Shown piece by piece: positions 1 to 12,476 of a stretch of DNA of 64,000 bases. This stretch comes from Brevundimonas sp. M20 (GTDB taxonomy: Bacteria; Pseudomonadota; Alphaproteobacteria; Caulobacterales; Caulobacteraceae): contig NZ_CP041243.1 in assembly GCF_006547065.1 (NCBI RefSeq), positions 186,001 to 250,000 of the forward strand, written 5' to 3'. Under the pieces are notes generated by a model. That model did not search any database. It was not told the origin of the DNA and saw nothing but the letters and a program-made list of their open reading frames with translations. The stretch's first letter is position 1. Every line of letters starts with the position of its first letter. Both the position numbers and the translations under genes were made by a program.

Positions 1-24
1 CTGCCTGAGGGCGAACGGGTTGCG

Positions 25-58
25 CTCAAGTAGCGAGCGACCGCGTCGCGAGCGTTAG
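25..58 (-). repeat. Dispersed 34-bp intergenic repeat, copy 1
   Basis: This stretch lies just downstream of the mdh stop codon. Read on the minus strand it matches 40331-40364 (plus strand) at 32 of 34 positions by eye. Its core GCGAC-GCG-GTCGC is itself a short palindrome. The second copy sits between fabB and fabI. I do not recognise the family. Nothing else is visible in the first 69 bases. Confidence 0.65.
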
Positions 59-61
59 CGC

Positions 62-1086
<1,025 letters not shown>

Positions 1087-1152
1087 CTAGACCCGTGCGG
1101 CCCGGCCTGCAACCGTGACGCCGCGTGAGGACTGTCCTACCCTGTTCCGGAC

Positions 1153-1965
1153 ATGACCCGCACACCCGAAAGCCTGCCTGAAATCATTGATCCGGACGAT
1201 GTGCCGACCGGTCTGGTCGCTGTCGCGGACGAGCGCGCCGTGAAGGCGCAGATGCTTCTATGGCGCGACAAGGTGCTGAAGCGCCCGGGCCTCTGGGACA
1301 AGGCGACGCGCGGGACACAGGACCGGATCAACCGGATCATCCCCGAGCGGGTGCATCAGATCGTCACCACGGGGGTGGAGGCGATGACGAAAGGTATTCT
1401 GTTCGGCTCTGATCTTCTGAAGGCCAAGCCCATGACGGCGGGCGGACTGGCCGTGAGGGAGGAGAAGGCCCGCGCGACGATCCGCGCCTATCGGAACACC
1501 GCCAGCATCGAAGGCGGAGTGGCGGGGGCCGGCGGCTTCGTGCTGGCCGCCGCCGACTTCCCGGCCCTGATGGCGATCAAGGTGCGCATGCTGGGCGAGA
1601 TCGTCGCCGCCTACGGCTGGGGCGGCGGATCGGTGCGTGAGCGGCTATTCGTGCTGCACATCTTCCATCTGGCCTTCGCCAGCGCCCGAAGACGCCCCGA
1701 AGCGCTGGCCGATCTGGAGCGGTGGATCGCCGACATCGATCAGCCGCAGGTCCTGACCGACTATGACTGGCGTACCTTCCAGCTTGAGTACCGGGATCAC
1801 ATCGATCTGGCCAAGATGGCTCAGTTGCTCCCTCTGATCGGCGCGCCGGTCGGGGCCGTGGTCAACTGGCGGCTTGTCGAGCGGTTGGGCGAAACCGCGA
1901 TCATGGCCTGCCGGATGCGGTGGTTCGCGGAGGCGGACTGCTTATCGAATCCGGAGGTTCCATAA
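1153..1965 (+). CDS. EcsC family protein
   Basis: The 270-residue protein matches the EcsC family (named after the Bacillus ABC-associated protein) in its glycine-rich hydrophobic block around residues 117-155 (ASIEGGVAGAGG, then a helix LMAIKVRMLGEIVAAYG) and a C-terminal block YRDHIDLAKMAQLLPLIGAP followed by NWRLVERLGETA. The biochemical role of bacterial EcsC proteins is not established. There is no signal peptide, but the hydrophobic helices suggest membrane association. It diverges from mdh with a 120-bp gap and precedes katG by 91 bp on the same strand. No strong Shine-Dalgarno is visible, so the start is less certain than the family. Confidence 0.85.
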   Translation: MTRTPESLPEIIDPDDVPTGLVAVADERAVKAQMLLWRDKVLKRPGLWDKATRGTQDRINRIIPERVHQIVTTGVEAMTKGILFGSDLLKAKPMTAGGLAVREEKARATIRAYRNTASIEGGVAGAGGFVLAAADFPALMAIKVRMLGEIVAAYGWGGGSVRERLFVLHIFHLAFASARRRPEALADLERWIADIDQPQVLTDYDWRTFQLEYRDHIDLAKMAQLLPLIGAPVGAVVNWRLVERLGETAIMACRMRWFAEADCLSNPEVP

Positions 1966-1981
1966 GTTTTGTTGTTTCTGA

Positions 1982-4273
<2,292 letters not shown>

Positions 4274-4285
4274 CGCTTCAAGGAA

Positions 4286-4321
4286 CCGCCCGTTTCCGGC
4301 AGGTGGAAACGGGCGGCTTTT
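4286..4321 (+). terminator. Rho-independent terminator after katG
   Basis: CCGCCCGTTTCC (4286-4297) pairs perfectly with GGAAACGGGCGG (4305-4316) around a seven-base loop, followed by CTTTTCT. It ends katG transcription before oxyR, so oxyR probably has its own start or is reached only by read-through. Confidence 0.9.
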
Positions 4322-4366
4322 CTGATGCACTTTGCCATGTCGATAACGACGCCCTATGTGGCGCGG

Positions 4367-5254
4367 ATGCTCCCCACGCTCCGCCAGCTTCAATATCTGC
4401 GTCTGCTCGCCGAGCACGCTTCGTTCAGCCGCGCCGCCGAGGCCGCCCATGTCAGTCAGCCCGCTCTGTCGGCGGGCGTGCAGGAGCTGGAGCGCATTCT
4501 CGGCGCGCCGGTGGTCGAACGGACGCGCGGCAATGTCCAGTTGACGGCTGTCGGCGCCGAGGCCGTGCGCCGGGCCGAGGACGTGCTGGCCCGCACGGAG
4601 GATCTGGTCGAAGCGGCGCGCAATGCGGGCAAGCCTCTGTCGGGTCGGTTTCGGCTGGGCGTCATACCGACGGTCGCGCCGTTCCTGCTTCCGGCGCGCC
4701 TGCCCGGCATCAAGACGGCCTATCCGAACCTGCGCCTGTTCATCCGGGAGGATCTGACGCCCCGGCTGGTCGCGGCGCTTAAGACCGGCCATCTCGACGC
4801 CGCCGTCATCGCCCTGCCGTACAGCGCGGCGGGTATCGAGCATGCGCGGATCGGCGATGATGAAATTCTGGCGGCCGCGCCGGTCGGTCACGCGCTGGCG
4901 GGCGAGGGGCCGATCCCGCCGGGTTCCTTGAAAGCCGAAGATCTGATCCTGCTGGAAGACGGGCATTGTCTGCGTGATCAGGCCTTGGCGGCCTTCGATA
5001 TCGAGGCTCCCAAGGGCGATGACGTTTTCGCCGCCACCAGTCTGCATACGCTGGTGCAGATGGTGTCTTCCGGCCTGGGCGTCAGTTTCCTGCCGGAGAT
5101 GGCCGTGCGCGCGGGATTGGCCGACATGCCCGGCGTGGTGGTTCGCCCCATCGCAGCCAAGGCTCCCCGACGCGAGATCGTGGTCGCCTGGCGCGCGGGC
5201 TCCAGTCGCGCGGCGGAGGCGAAGCTTCTGGCCGAAGCCCTGCGACTGGACTGA
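4367..5254 (+). CDS. oxyR: LysR-type peroxide regulator OxyR (single-cysteine)
   Basis: The protein has an N-terminal LysR helix-turn-helix (LRQLQYLRLLAEHASFSRAA, then VSQPALSAG) and a C-terminal peroxide-sensing domain. The sensing block LLEDGHCLRDQ matches OxyR around E. coli C199, giving C201 from the ATG at 4367. The position of the resolving cysteine (E. coli C208) is Phe, and no other cysteine exists in the protein. Upstream in-frame ATGs at 4325 and 4337 lie against the katG terminator. I chose 4367 because it gives the normal OxyR N-terminus (MLPTLRQLQYL) and length (295 residues). Adjacency to katG supports the assignment. Confidence 0.88.
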   Translation: MLPTLRQLQYLRLLAEHASFSRAAEAAHVSQPALSAGVQELERILGAPVVERTRGNVQLTAVGAEAVRRAEDVLARTEDLVEAARNAGKPLSGRFRLGVIPTVAPFLLPARLPGIKTAYPNLRLFIREDLTPRLVAALKTGHLDAAVIALPYSAAGIEHARIGDDEILAAAPVGHALAGEGPIPPGSLKAEDLILLEDGHCLRDQALAAFDIEAPKGDDVFAATSLHTLVQMVSSGLGVSFLPEMAVRAGLADMPGVVVRPIAAKAPRREIVVAWRAGSSRAAEAKLLAEALRLD

Positions 5255-5347
5255 AGGCGCTTCATTACGAGTCTGTAAGGTGCGCCCCGGACCGGCCCTG
5301 ATAGGGTCGCCCCCGCCCGTCGTCCGGGCGTCCGGAGTTGCCCCCCA

Positions 5348-8191
5348 ATGAAGACCCGCCTGATCCTTACCGCCGCCGTTTCAGCCCTGCTGCTCGGCCT
5401 GCCCGCCGCCTCGCCCGCACTGGCGCAGACCGCCGCTTCCGCCGCCGGTCAGGTGGCCGTGCCGCCGCTGGGCTTCCAGGAGCGCACCCTGCCGAACGGG
5501 CTGAAGATCTATACGTCGCGGGACACCTCGACCTCGAACGTCACCGTGCAGGTCTGGTATCGCGTGGGCTCCAAGGACGACCCCCAGGACCGCTCCGGCT
5601 TCGCCCACCTGTTCGAACATCTGATGTTCAAGGCGACGCAGAACTTCCCGGACGAGACCTTCGATCGCCTGACCGAAGATGTGGGCGGCAACAACAACGC
5701 CTTCACCTCCGATGACGTCACCGCCTATCACGAGACGGTTCCGGCCAATCACCTAGAGCGCCTGATCTTCGCCGAGGCGGATCGTCTGGGCTCGCTGGTG
5801 GTCAATGAATCCGTGTTCGCCAGCGAACGCGACGTGGTGAAGGAGGAATACCGGCAAGGCGTTCTGGCCAGCCCCTATGGGCGCCTGTTCAGCCTGTTCG
5901 TTCCGGCGACCATCTATCAGGATCATCCCTATCGTCGCTCGACAATCGGTTCGATCGAGAACCTGGACGCCGCGACCATTGAGGACGTGCGCCGTTTCCA
6001 CGCGACCTTCTATCGTCCGGACAACGCCTATCTGATCGTGGCGGGCAATTTCGATCAGGCGCAGCTGGACCGCTGGATCGACCAGTATTTCGGTCCGCTG
6101 ACCAACCCGGACCGACCGTTGCCGGTCAACAATGTGCGCGAGCCCGAACCGACCGGCCCGCGTGAGGCGACCTTTTATGCCCCGAACGTCCCGCTGCCCG
6201 CCGTTGTGCTGGCCTGGCCGGGCGTGCGCTACGACGATCCGGACCGTGCCGCGCTGACGGTGCTGGACGGCATCCTGTCGACGGGTGAGAGCAGCCGCCT
6301 GTATCGCTCGCTGGTCTACGATCAGAAGATCGCCACGCAGGCGAGCTCCAACGTCGACGCCAGCCAGCAGGCCGGCGCGGTCATCACCTACGCCATCATG
6401 GCCGAGGACGAGACGCCGGAAGCCGGTCTGGCTTCCCTGCGTGCCGAGGCCGCCCGTCTGCGTGATGCGCCGGTCACCGCCGCCGAACTGGCCGAGGCCA
6501 AGAACGAGCTGGTCGCAGGCGCCCTGCGTGAGCGTGAGACGGTCGAGGACCGCGCGAATGTGCTGGGCTGGTCGTTGATCAACACGGGTTCCGCCGCCTC
6601 TGCAGATGCCGAGATCGCGGCCCTGCAAGCGGTGACAGCCGCCGACATCCAGCGGGTCGCCCGTCGCTACCTGACGGATAACCGCAGCATCGCCATCCGC
6701 TATCTGAACGCCGACGACCAGAACCCGGTCACGGCCCAGTCGGTGGACGTTGAAGCTCCAGTCAAGGTCGCGGATCTGGCCCCGGTCGGCCGTATCTTCG
6801 AACTGCTGCCCGAGGCGCAGCGTACTCCGATCCCGGCTGCCGGTCCGGCGGTCGAACTGGCCACCCCGGCAGTCGAGACCTTTACCCTGTCGAACGGGCT
6901 GGAGGTCTATGTCGCCCGCAAGCCGGGTCTGCCCCTGATCTCGGCCCGTCTGGGTCTTGCCGCGGGGTCGGCGGACGACGGCGCCAAGACCGGTCTGTCG
7001 GTGCTGACCGCCGGTCTGCTGACGCAGGGCTCCAGCGGGCGTTCCGCTCCCGAGATCGCGGCCCAGATCGAACAACTGGGCGCCCAGCTCGGCGCCTCGT
7101 CTGGTCCGGACTTCTCGAACGTGTCGGTCAACGCCCCGGCCAACGTCTTCCCGCAGGCCCTGTCGCTGATGGCCGACGTCGTTCGCCGTCCTGACTTCGC
7201 CGCCGAGGAGGTCGAGCGCCAGCGGGATCAGTCGCTGGACGGACTGCGCGTGTCGCTCAGCTCGCCCGGCCCGGTCGCCTCGATGGCCGCCGGTCGGGTG
7301 GTCTATGGCGACGCCGCCTATGGCGCGCCCGGCGGCGGTACGCCAAACTCCCTGCCGGGTCTGACCCGTGAGGATGTGACCGCCTTCCACGCCTCGCGCT
7401 ATCGTCCCGAGACGGCGCGCCTGATCTTCTCGGGCGACATCACCGTGGCACAGGCTCGCGCTTTGGCGGAGCAGGCCTTCGGCGACTGGCGCGCCGCCGG
7501 GCCGGCGCCCGCGCCGCGCGCCAATCCGGCGGGTGTCGCCGTCGCTCCGCGCGTCGTGGTCATCGATCAGCCCGGCGCCGGTCAGGCGGCCGTCTATGTC
7601 GCCATGCGCAGCATTGACCGGACGGACGCGGACTTCTTCCCGCTGACCCTCGGCAACACCCTGCTGGGCGGCAGTTTCACCTCGCGCCTCAATCAGGAGA
7701 TCCGGATCAAGCGGGGCCTCAGCTACGGCACGCGCTCGAATCTGGGTGTCCGTCAGGACGACGGCGCCTTCGTCGCCTATGCCCAGACCCGCAATGACGC
7801 CGCCGCCGAGGTGGCTGATCTGATCCTGGGCGAGGTGAACCGTCTGTCGACGACCCAGCCGACCCAGAGCGAGATGACCACGCGTCAGGCGATTCTGTCG
7901 GGGGCCTTCGGCAGCGCGCTGGAGACCGTCGACGGGCTCGGTGGCGTGGTCGCCAACCTGGCGCTCTACGACCTGCCGATGAGCGATCTGGCCGCCTATG
8001 TCGGTCGGGTGGAGGCCATCACGCCGGATCAGGTTCAGGCGGCCTTCGCCGAGCATCTGCCGGTCGCCAACGCCAGTCTGGTCATCGTCGGGGACGCGTC
8101 GCAGTTCATCGACGCCATCCGGGCCAAACACCCGAACGTCGAGGTTCTGCCGCTGACCGCGCTGAACCTGGATTCCGCCTCGCTGCGTTAA
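5348..8191 (+). CDS. Periplasmic two-domain M16 zinc metallopeptidase
   Basis: This is a 947-residue fused pair of M16 (pitrilysin/insulinase-like) domains. A Sec signal peptide ends near ALA|QT (residue 27). The first half carries the inverted zinc motif HLFEH (87-91), with third ligand E167 in ERDVVKEE, 76 residues later as in the family. The second half (from about residue 510) has the M16 fold signatures but no HxxEH, so it is likely the inactive partner that closes the chamber. Such proteins degrade peptides in the periplasm; the substrate here is unknown. The 93-bp upstream region shows only a weak GGAG. The downstream Sel1 gene is 52 bp away and may be co-transcribed. Confidence 0.93.
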   Translation: MKTRLILTAAVSALLLGLPAASPALAQTAASAAGQVAVPPLGFQERTLPNGLKIYTSRDTSTSNVTVQVWYRVGSKDDPQDRSGFAHLFEHLMFKATQNFPDETFDRLTEDVGGNNNAFTSDDVTAYHETVPANHLERLIFAEADRLGSLVVNESVFASERDVVKEEYRQGVLASPYGRLFSLFVPATIYQDHPYRRSTIGSIENLDAATIEDVRRFHATFYRPDNAYLIVAGNFDQAQLDRWIDQYFGPLTNPDRPLPVNNVREPEPTGPREATFYAPNVPLPAVVLAWPGVRYDDPDRAALTVLDGILSTGESSRLYRSLVYDQKIATQASSNVDASQQAGAVITYAIMAEDETPEAGLASLRAEAARLRDAPVTAAELAEAKNELVAGALRERETVEDRANVLGWSLINTGSAASADAEIAALQAVTAADIQRVARRYLTDNRSIAIRYLNADDQNPVTAQSVDVEAPVKVADLAPVGRIFELLPEAQRTPIPAAGPAVELATPAVETFTLSNGLEVYVARKPGLPLISARLGLAAGSADDGAKTGLSVLTAGLLTQGSSGRSAPEIAAQIEQLGAQLGASSGPDFSNVSVNAPANVFPQALSLMADVVRRPDFAAEEVERQRDQSLDGLRVSLSSPGPVASMAAGRVVYGDAAYGAPGGGTPNSLPGLTREDVTAFHASRYRPETARLIFSGDITVAQARALAEQAFGDWRAAGPAPAPRANPAGVAVAPRVVVIDQPGAGQAAVYVAMRSIDRTDADFFPLTLGNTLLGGSFTSRLNQEIRIKRGLSYGTRSNLGVRQDDGAFVAYAQTRNDAAAEVADLILGEVNRLSTTQPTQSEMTTRQAILSGAFGSALETVDGLGGVVANLALYDLPMSDLAAYVGRVEAITPDQVQAAFAEHLPVANASLVIVGDASQFIDAIRAKHPNVEVLPLTALNLDSASLR

Positions 8192-8243
8192 GGCGTTGAT
8201 CTTCCCTCCGGCTCCGGCGAACGTCGGCGTCGGAGGGCTCATC

Positions 8244-9284
8244 ATGAAACTGCACATCCTCGCGGCTGCCTTCGGCGCAGTCGCTCTGATGGTCGCCGGT
8301 CCGGTCCGGGCGCAGGAGGCGGATTCGCTCGAGAAGGCGATCACCCTTCTTCAGCAAGACCCGATTTCGGCTCTGGCGGAACTCGAACGCCTCTCCGCCG
8401 CCGGTGATGCCGAGGCGATGAACATGGTGGCGATTGTCGTCAGTGATCCGCCACCGGGGATTCCCGCCGATCCGGAACGCGCCATGCAGCTGTGGGAACA
8501 GGCGTTCGCCAATGGATCAAAGGGCGCGCGGCTGAATCTGGGTACGCGGTTGCTGCTCAATGACGATGCCGGGGATGACGCGCGCGCGGTGGAGATGCTG
8601 CGCGATGTCGAGCCCGACCTCATGGGCATCGCCGCCTATCCACTGGGGCGCGCTTATCTGTTCGGGAATGGGGTGGAGCAGGATCTGGAGCGCGGGTCCC
8701 GCCTGATGGAGACGGCGGTCCAACAGTCGCCCGGCAACATGGACGCCCAGTTCCTTCTGGGGCGGGCCTACCAGAACGGTTGGGGCATCCAGCCTGATCC
8801 GGAGGCAGGCTATCGCCATCTGAAGATCGCCGCCGACGCCGGGGATTATCGCGCCCAGTGGCAAGTGGGGATGATGCTTCTCGACGGCGTCGGGGTGGCC
8901 GCCAATCCGGCGCTGGCGCGGCAGTACGTTCAGCGCTCGGCCGATGCCGGTTACGAGCAAGGCATGATCTCGATGGGCGTCATGCTGGCTATCGGCCAGG
9001 GCGGCGCAGTCGATGCTCCCGCGGCCCGGAACTGGTATCTGCGAGCGGCGCGCGGAGGGTCGGGTCACGCCCTGCGGGGACTGGGCGCCATGATGGCGGT
9101 CGGCGAAGGCGGCCCTGTCGATCTGGCGACCGGCGCGGCCTATCTGCAACTGGCGGCCGAGAGTGGCGATCAGATCGCACGGACATTGTTGCGACAGTTG
9201 TCGACCCAGATCGCGACGGCTGATCCGGCCAAGGTCCGTCTGGCGCGCGAGCAGTGGGTCTCGGCCAACGGCGCCCCGCGCTGA
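8244..9284 (+). CDS. Exported Sel1-like repeat (TPR) protein
   Basis: Start 8244 is chosen over an upstream in-frame ATG (8196) because GGAGGG (8232-8237) is ideally placed and the resulting N-terminus, MKLHILAAAFGAVALMVAG ending at VRAQ, is a clear signal peptide. The 346-residue product contains at least five Sel1-type repeats (patterns such as AYPLGRAYLFGNGV, AQFLLGRAYQNGWGI, AQWQVGMMLLDGVGV). These alpha-helical repeats usually mediate protein-protein contacts. No catalytic domain is visible. It follows the M16 peptidase on the same strand by 52 bp, so an operon and a shared periplasmic role are plausible inferences. It converges on the protease gene at 9292. Confidence 0.9.
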   Translation: MKLHILAAAFGAVALMVAGPVRAQEADSLEKAITLLQQDPISALAELERLSAAGDAEAMNMVAIVVSDPPPGIPADPERAMQLWEQAFANGSKGARLNLGTRLLLNDDAGDDARAVEMLRDVEPDLMGIAAYPLGRAYLFGNGVEQDLERGSRLMETAVQQSPGNMDAQFLLGRAYQNGWGIQPDPEAGYRHLKIAADAGDYRAQWQVGMMLLDGVGVAANPALARQYVQRSADAGYEQGMISMGVMLAIGQGGAVDAPAARNWYLRAARGGSGHALRGLGAMMAVGEGGPVDLATGAAYLQLAAESGDQIARTLLRQLSTQIATADPAKVRLAREQWVSANGAPR

Positions 9285-9291
9285 GACGGGG

Positions 9292-10113
9292 TCAGGCTGA
9301 CAGACAGACCACCCGCGCGACCCGCAGGTCCCGGCGAAGATCGTCGGCGACGAGACCATAATTGTCGACCGTGACAACCCGGCCCATCAGGGGCTCGTCG
9401 GCTTTCTGTATGCCGCGCACGGTCGGCTGGAAAGTTTCGGGCGCGGTGGTGTAGATGCGGCCGCGACGGGGGCTTTCGGCGATGGTCACGCCGACGACGC
9501 GCCCCTGACGGTCCATGACCGGCGCGCCGGACAGACCCGCCAGCGTGCCGCCGAGGCCATCGGTGCGCCCGACCTCCGCCCAGGCCAGAACCGGTTCATT
9601 CCGCTGGCCACGCCCGCGCACCTTCAGGGTTTCCCGGCCCAGCAGGCGTGAGGTCACCTCGCCCGCCCGCGCCTGCGGATAGCCGGGGTGGAAGCCGCGC
9701 TGGCCGCTGTGCATGCCTTCGACCGGCGCGATCGGCAGGGCGGAGGGGCCGCCCTCGGTTTGCAGGACGGCGATGTCCGCGCGGGGCGAAAGGCGCACGT
9801 CGGCAGCCACGGCTCGACCGCCTCCGACCAGGATCGCCGGCTGGCGACAGCCCTCGACGACATGGCGTGCGGTCACCCATCGTCCCGTTCGGGCGACAGA
9901 GAAGGCGGTGCCGGTGCTGGGCTGAAAAGGAATGTCGGGCGCGTTGACGGTGACGGCGGGGTCGAACGGGGTCACCGGGCCCAGCAGGGCGCCCTCGATT
10001 TCATCTGGTGGAGCCGGGGCGGGAGGGGCGTCGGCATTCTCCCGGTGGCTCAGCGAGGCGATCAGCAGGGCGCTCAACACCGAAGAATAGATCAGCCAGT
10101 CGGGCGGCCTCAT
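9292..10113 (-). CDS. Membrane-anchored trypsin-like serine protease
   Basis: The 273-residue protein starts with a short hydrophobic segment (about 8-22) that should anchor it, with the protease domain outside the cytoplasm. The chymotrypsin-fold triad is visible: H84 in TARHVV, D113 in RADIAVL and S195 in LAGLSGAPV. No PDZ domain follows, unlike DegP/HtrA. Four bases separate it from the stop of the DUF350 gene upstream, so the two form an operon. Its substrate is unknown. The C-terminus has single Cys residues only. Confidence 0.85.
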   Translation of the reverse strand: MRPPDWLIYSSVLSALLIASLSHRENADAPPAPAPPDEIEGALLGPVTPFDPAVTVNAPDIPFQPSTGTAFSVARTGRWVTARHVVEGCRQPAILVGGGRAVAADVRLSPRADIAVLQTEGGPSALPIAPVEGMHSGQRGFHPGYPQARAGEVTSRLLGRETLKVRGRGQRNEPVLAWAEVGRTDGLGGTLAGLSGAPVMDRQGRVVGVTIAESPRRGRIYTTAPETFQPTVRGIQKADEPLMGRVVTVDNYGLVADDLRRDLRVARVVCLSA

Positions 10114-10117
10114 CGCA

Positions 10118-10561
10118 TCAGCCTGTCAAGGCCGCCGCGAGGATCAGGGCGGTCGCCAGCTTGGCGCCGACCAGCAGGACCGAAGCGGAAATCTCGCCGT
10201 CGCGGATGCGTTGCGGGAGGCCAGTCAGCAGCATGTCGATCAGACGGAAGGCCAGAAGCTGAAGCACAAGGGTCGCCACGCCCCAAAGGACGATGTCCTT
10301 CACCGAGGTTGAGACGCTGAGGCTGACGGCCAGAGGGATGGCCAGTCCGACCAGCACCCCGGCGAAGGCCACGGCGGCGGCGGCGTTTCCCTCGCGGATC
10401 AGGGTGATCTCCTTCCACGGGGTGAACAGGGCGTAGATCACGGCCCCCGCCAGCAGCAGGCCCAGCGTCACCGCCAGATGGGCAAGCGTCGTGGGAAAGC
10501 CGGTTGCGAAGGCCTGCACCTCGGCGCTGTCGAGCACGCGTGAAAGGGACGAACTGTCCAT
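10118..10561 (-). CDS. DUF350 family membrane protein
   Basis: This 147-residue protein has four hydrophobic helices (about 25-46, 62-82, 88-111, 125-145) and the DUF350 pattern LIREGNAAAAVAFAGVLVGLAIPLA. The family is of unknown function. It is the first gene of a two-gene leftward unit with the anchored serine protease, with a four-base gap. The 118-bp region between it and rlmN shows no hairpin or strong promoter that I can identify. Confidence 0.85.
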   Translation of the reverse strand: MDSSSLSRVLDSAEVQAFATGFPTTLAHLAVTLGLLLAGAVIYALFTPWKEITLIREGNAAAAVAFAGVLVGLAIPLAVSLSVSTSVKDIVLWGVATLVLQLLAFRLIDMLLTGLPQRIRDGEISASVLLVGAKLATALILAAALTG

Positions 10562-10679
10562 GAGGGTCCGTGGGTCAGGGGGTCAGCGAGGATTGCCCGC
10601 TTTTCGCCCCAATCCGCAAGCGCGCGAACGACACAGTCGGTCAAGATTGATGACAGCGTGTATCAGCGGCGGGACAAGG

Positions 10680-11852
10680 TCAGGCCGCTTCCGCTTCTCC
10701 ACCCTCGACACCGGCCTTGCGCAGGGCGCTGGCCCGCACCTTCTCGCTCTCTGATTTCAGCTGACCGCAGGCGGCCAGGATGTCACGGCCGCGCGGTGTC
10801 CGGATCGGGCTGGCGTAACCGGCCTTGTTCAGGATGGCCGCGAAACGCTCGATCGTCTTCCAGTCCGAGCATTCATACTCGACGCCCGGCCAGGGGTTGA
10901 ACGGGATCAGGTTGATCTTGGCCGGAATGCCCTCGATCAGCTTCATCAGGGCGCGGGCTTCCTCGGGGCTATCGTTGACGCCCTTCAGCATCACGTACTC
11001 GAAGGTCACGCGGCGGGCGTTCGACAGACCGGGGTAGGCCCGGATCGCCGCCATCAGCTGTTCCAGCGGGTATTTCTTGTTCAGCGGCACCAGCACGTCG
11101 CGCAGCGGGTCGTTGGTGGCGTGCAGGCTGATCGCCAGCATGGTCTGGGTGCGCTCGCCCAGCTCGGCGATCTTCGGCACCACGCCGGAGGTCGACACGG
11201 TGATCCGGCGACGCGAGATGGCGATGCCTTCGTTGTCCGAGATGATGTCGATGGCGTTGGAGACGTGGTCTAGATTGTAGAGCGGCTCGCCCATGCCCAT
11301 GAACACGATGTTCGACAGGCAGCGGTCTTCCTTGGGCGACGGCCACTCGCCCAGATCGTCACGGGCGATCTGGACCTGGGCCACGATCTCGGCGGCGGTC
11401 AGGTTGCGGACCAGCTTCTGGGTGCCGGTGTGGCAGAAGGTGCAGTTCAGGGTGCAGCCGACCTGAGACGATACGCACAGGGCGCCGGCGCGGCCCACGT
11501 CGGGGATGTAGACCGTCTCGATCTCGATGCCCGGCGCGGTGCGGATCAGCCATTTGCGGGTGCCGTCCTTCGACACCTGACGCTCGACGATCTCGGGGCG
11601 GGCCAGGGTGAAGGCCTCGGCCAGTTTGGCCTGCATGTCCTTGGCGACATTGCTCATCGCCGCGAAGTCGGTGACGCCGTAGTGGTGGATCCAGCTCCAC
11701 ACCTGCGATGCCCGCATCTTGGCCTTCTCGGGCGGACAGACCCCGGCGTCGATCAGCGCCTGCCGCAGCTCCGCGCGCGTCAGACCGGACAGGTTGACCG
11801 GGGCTGCAGACGGGGTCGCGGTCGTGCGCGAAAGGTCGAGCGTCAGGCTCAA
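10680..11852 (-). CDS. rlmN: Dual-specificity 23S rRNA/tRNA methyltransferase RlmN
   Basis: This radical-SAM enzyme methylates C2 of A2503 in 23S rRNA and of A37 in some tRNAs. The 390 residues contain the [4Fe-4S] motif C133-x3-C137-x2-C140 ([12 protein letters not shown]), the upstream C126 that resembles the family's extra conserved cysteine, and the methyl-carrying cysteine near residue 362 in DILAACGQL. The start is a TTG: AAGGA sits seven bases before it and no in-frame ATG gives a better N-terminus. It is monocistronic by context. Confidence 0.95.
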   Translation of the reverse strand: MSLTLDLSRTTATPSAAPVNLSGLTRAELRQALIDAGVCPPEKAKMRASQVWSWIHHYGVTDFAAMSNVAKDMQAKLAEAFTLARPEIVERQVSKDGTRKWLIRTAPGIEIETVYIPDVGRAGALCVSSQVGCTLNCTFCHTGTQKLVRNLTAAEIVAQVQIARDDLGEWPSPKEDRCLSNIVFMGMGEPLYNLDHVSNAIDIISDNEGIAISRRRITVSTSGVVPKIAELGERTQTMLAISLHATNDPLRDVLVPLNKKYPLEQLMAAIRAYPGLSNARRVTFEYVMLKGVNDSPEEARALMKLIEGIPAKINLIPFNPWPGVEYECSDWKTIERFAAILNKAGYASPIRTPRGRDILAACGQLKSESEKVRASALRKAGVEGGEAEAA

Positions 11853-11959
11853 GACGACATCCTTCGAAATCGGGAGAACGGCCTTATACCACAGATCGCG
11901 CTGGATTTAAGGCGGGCCCATGCACGGAACGTCAACCGTCTCGTTCTATCTTTGCGTGC

Positions 11960-12472
11960 ATGAGGCGTGAGGGACGTAAAGCCGAAGAGAAAATGGCGCG
12001 GGAGGCCGCGCGCCTCGCGCGCATCCGCCGCCGGTTCGGCAATGTACACGCGGCGCACAACCGACGGGTCGCCATAAGGCGTAGGGCGAGGCGGTTTCGG
12101 GGATCTGCGCCGCTGTTCCTGCTGGTCTTTGGGGGGATGTTTACGGCGCTGGTCCTGAGCCCCTTTACGCCCTTCGACAGCCTTCGGCATCTGGCTGCTT
12201 CAACCGGATGCGCCACAACGCGAGGGTTGGAGTTGGCGCCGGCGGTCAGGGGAAAGCCGGGTTACTGGGGATGGAATGATCAGGACGACGACGGCGTCGC
12301 CTGCGAGTCCCTGCCTTCAGCTCAGGCGGACTTTGGATTGGCGTTCAGCAGTTGCGCCGACGCGTATGGGGCAGATGCTGCCCCGGTTCGTCGCGGCCAC
12401 CAGGGATACGGTCGTCATCTCGATGCTGACGGCGACGGTGTCGGATGCGAGTGGGCGAGGAATAGACAGTAG
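11960..12472 (+). CDS. Excalibur calcium-binding domain membrane protein
   Basis: This 170-residue protein has a very basic N-terminus (residues 1-48), one transmembrane helix (about 50-67) and an extracytoplasmic C-terminal part. The end carries an Excalibur motif, SSCADAYG then DADGDGVGCEW. An earlier, similar segment (GYWGWNDQDDDGVACES, about 100-117) looks like a second copy of the DxDxDG...CE loop. The motif is thought to bind calcium; its role is unknown. Alternative start: ATG at 11993, which shortens the basic tail by 11 residues. It converges on the metallopeptidase gene at 12477. Confidence 0.8.
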   Translation: MRREGRKAEEKMAREAARLARIRRRFGNVHAAHNRRVAIRRRARRFRGSAPLFLLVFGGMFTALVLSPFTPFDSLRHLAASTGCATTRGLELAPAVRGKPGYWGWNDQDDDGVACESLPSAQADFGLAFSSCADAYGADAAPVRRGHQGYGRHLDADGDGVGCEWARNRQ

Positions 12473-12476
12473 GCCC

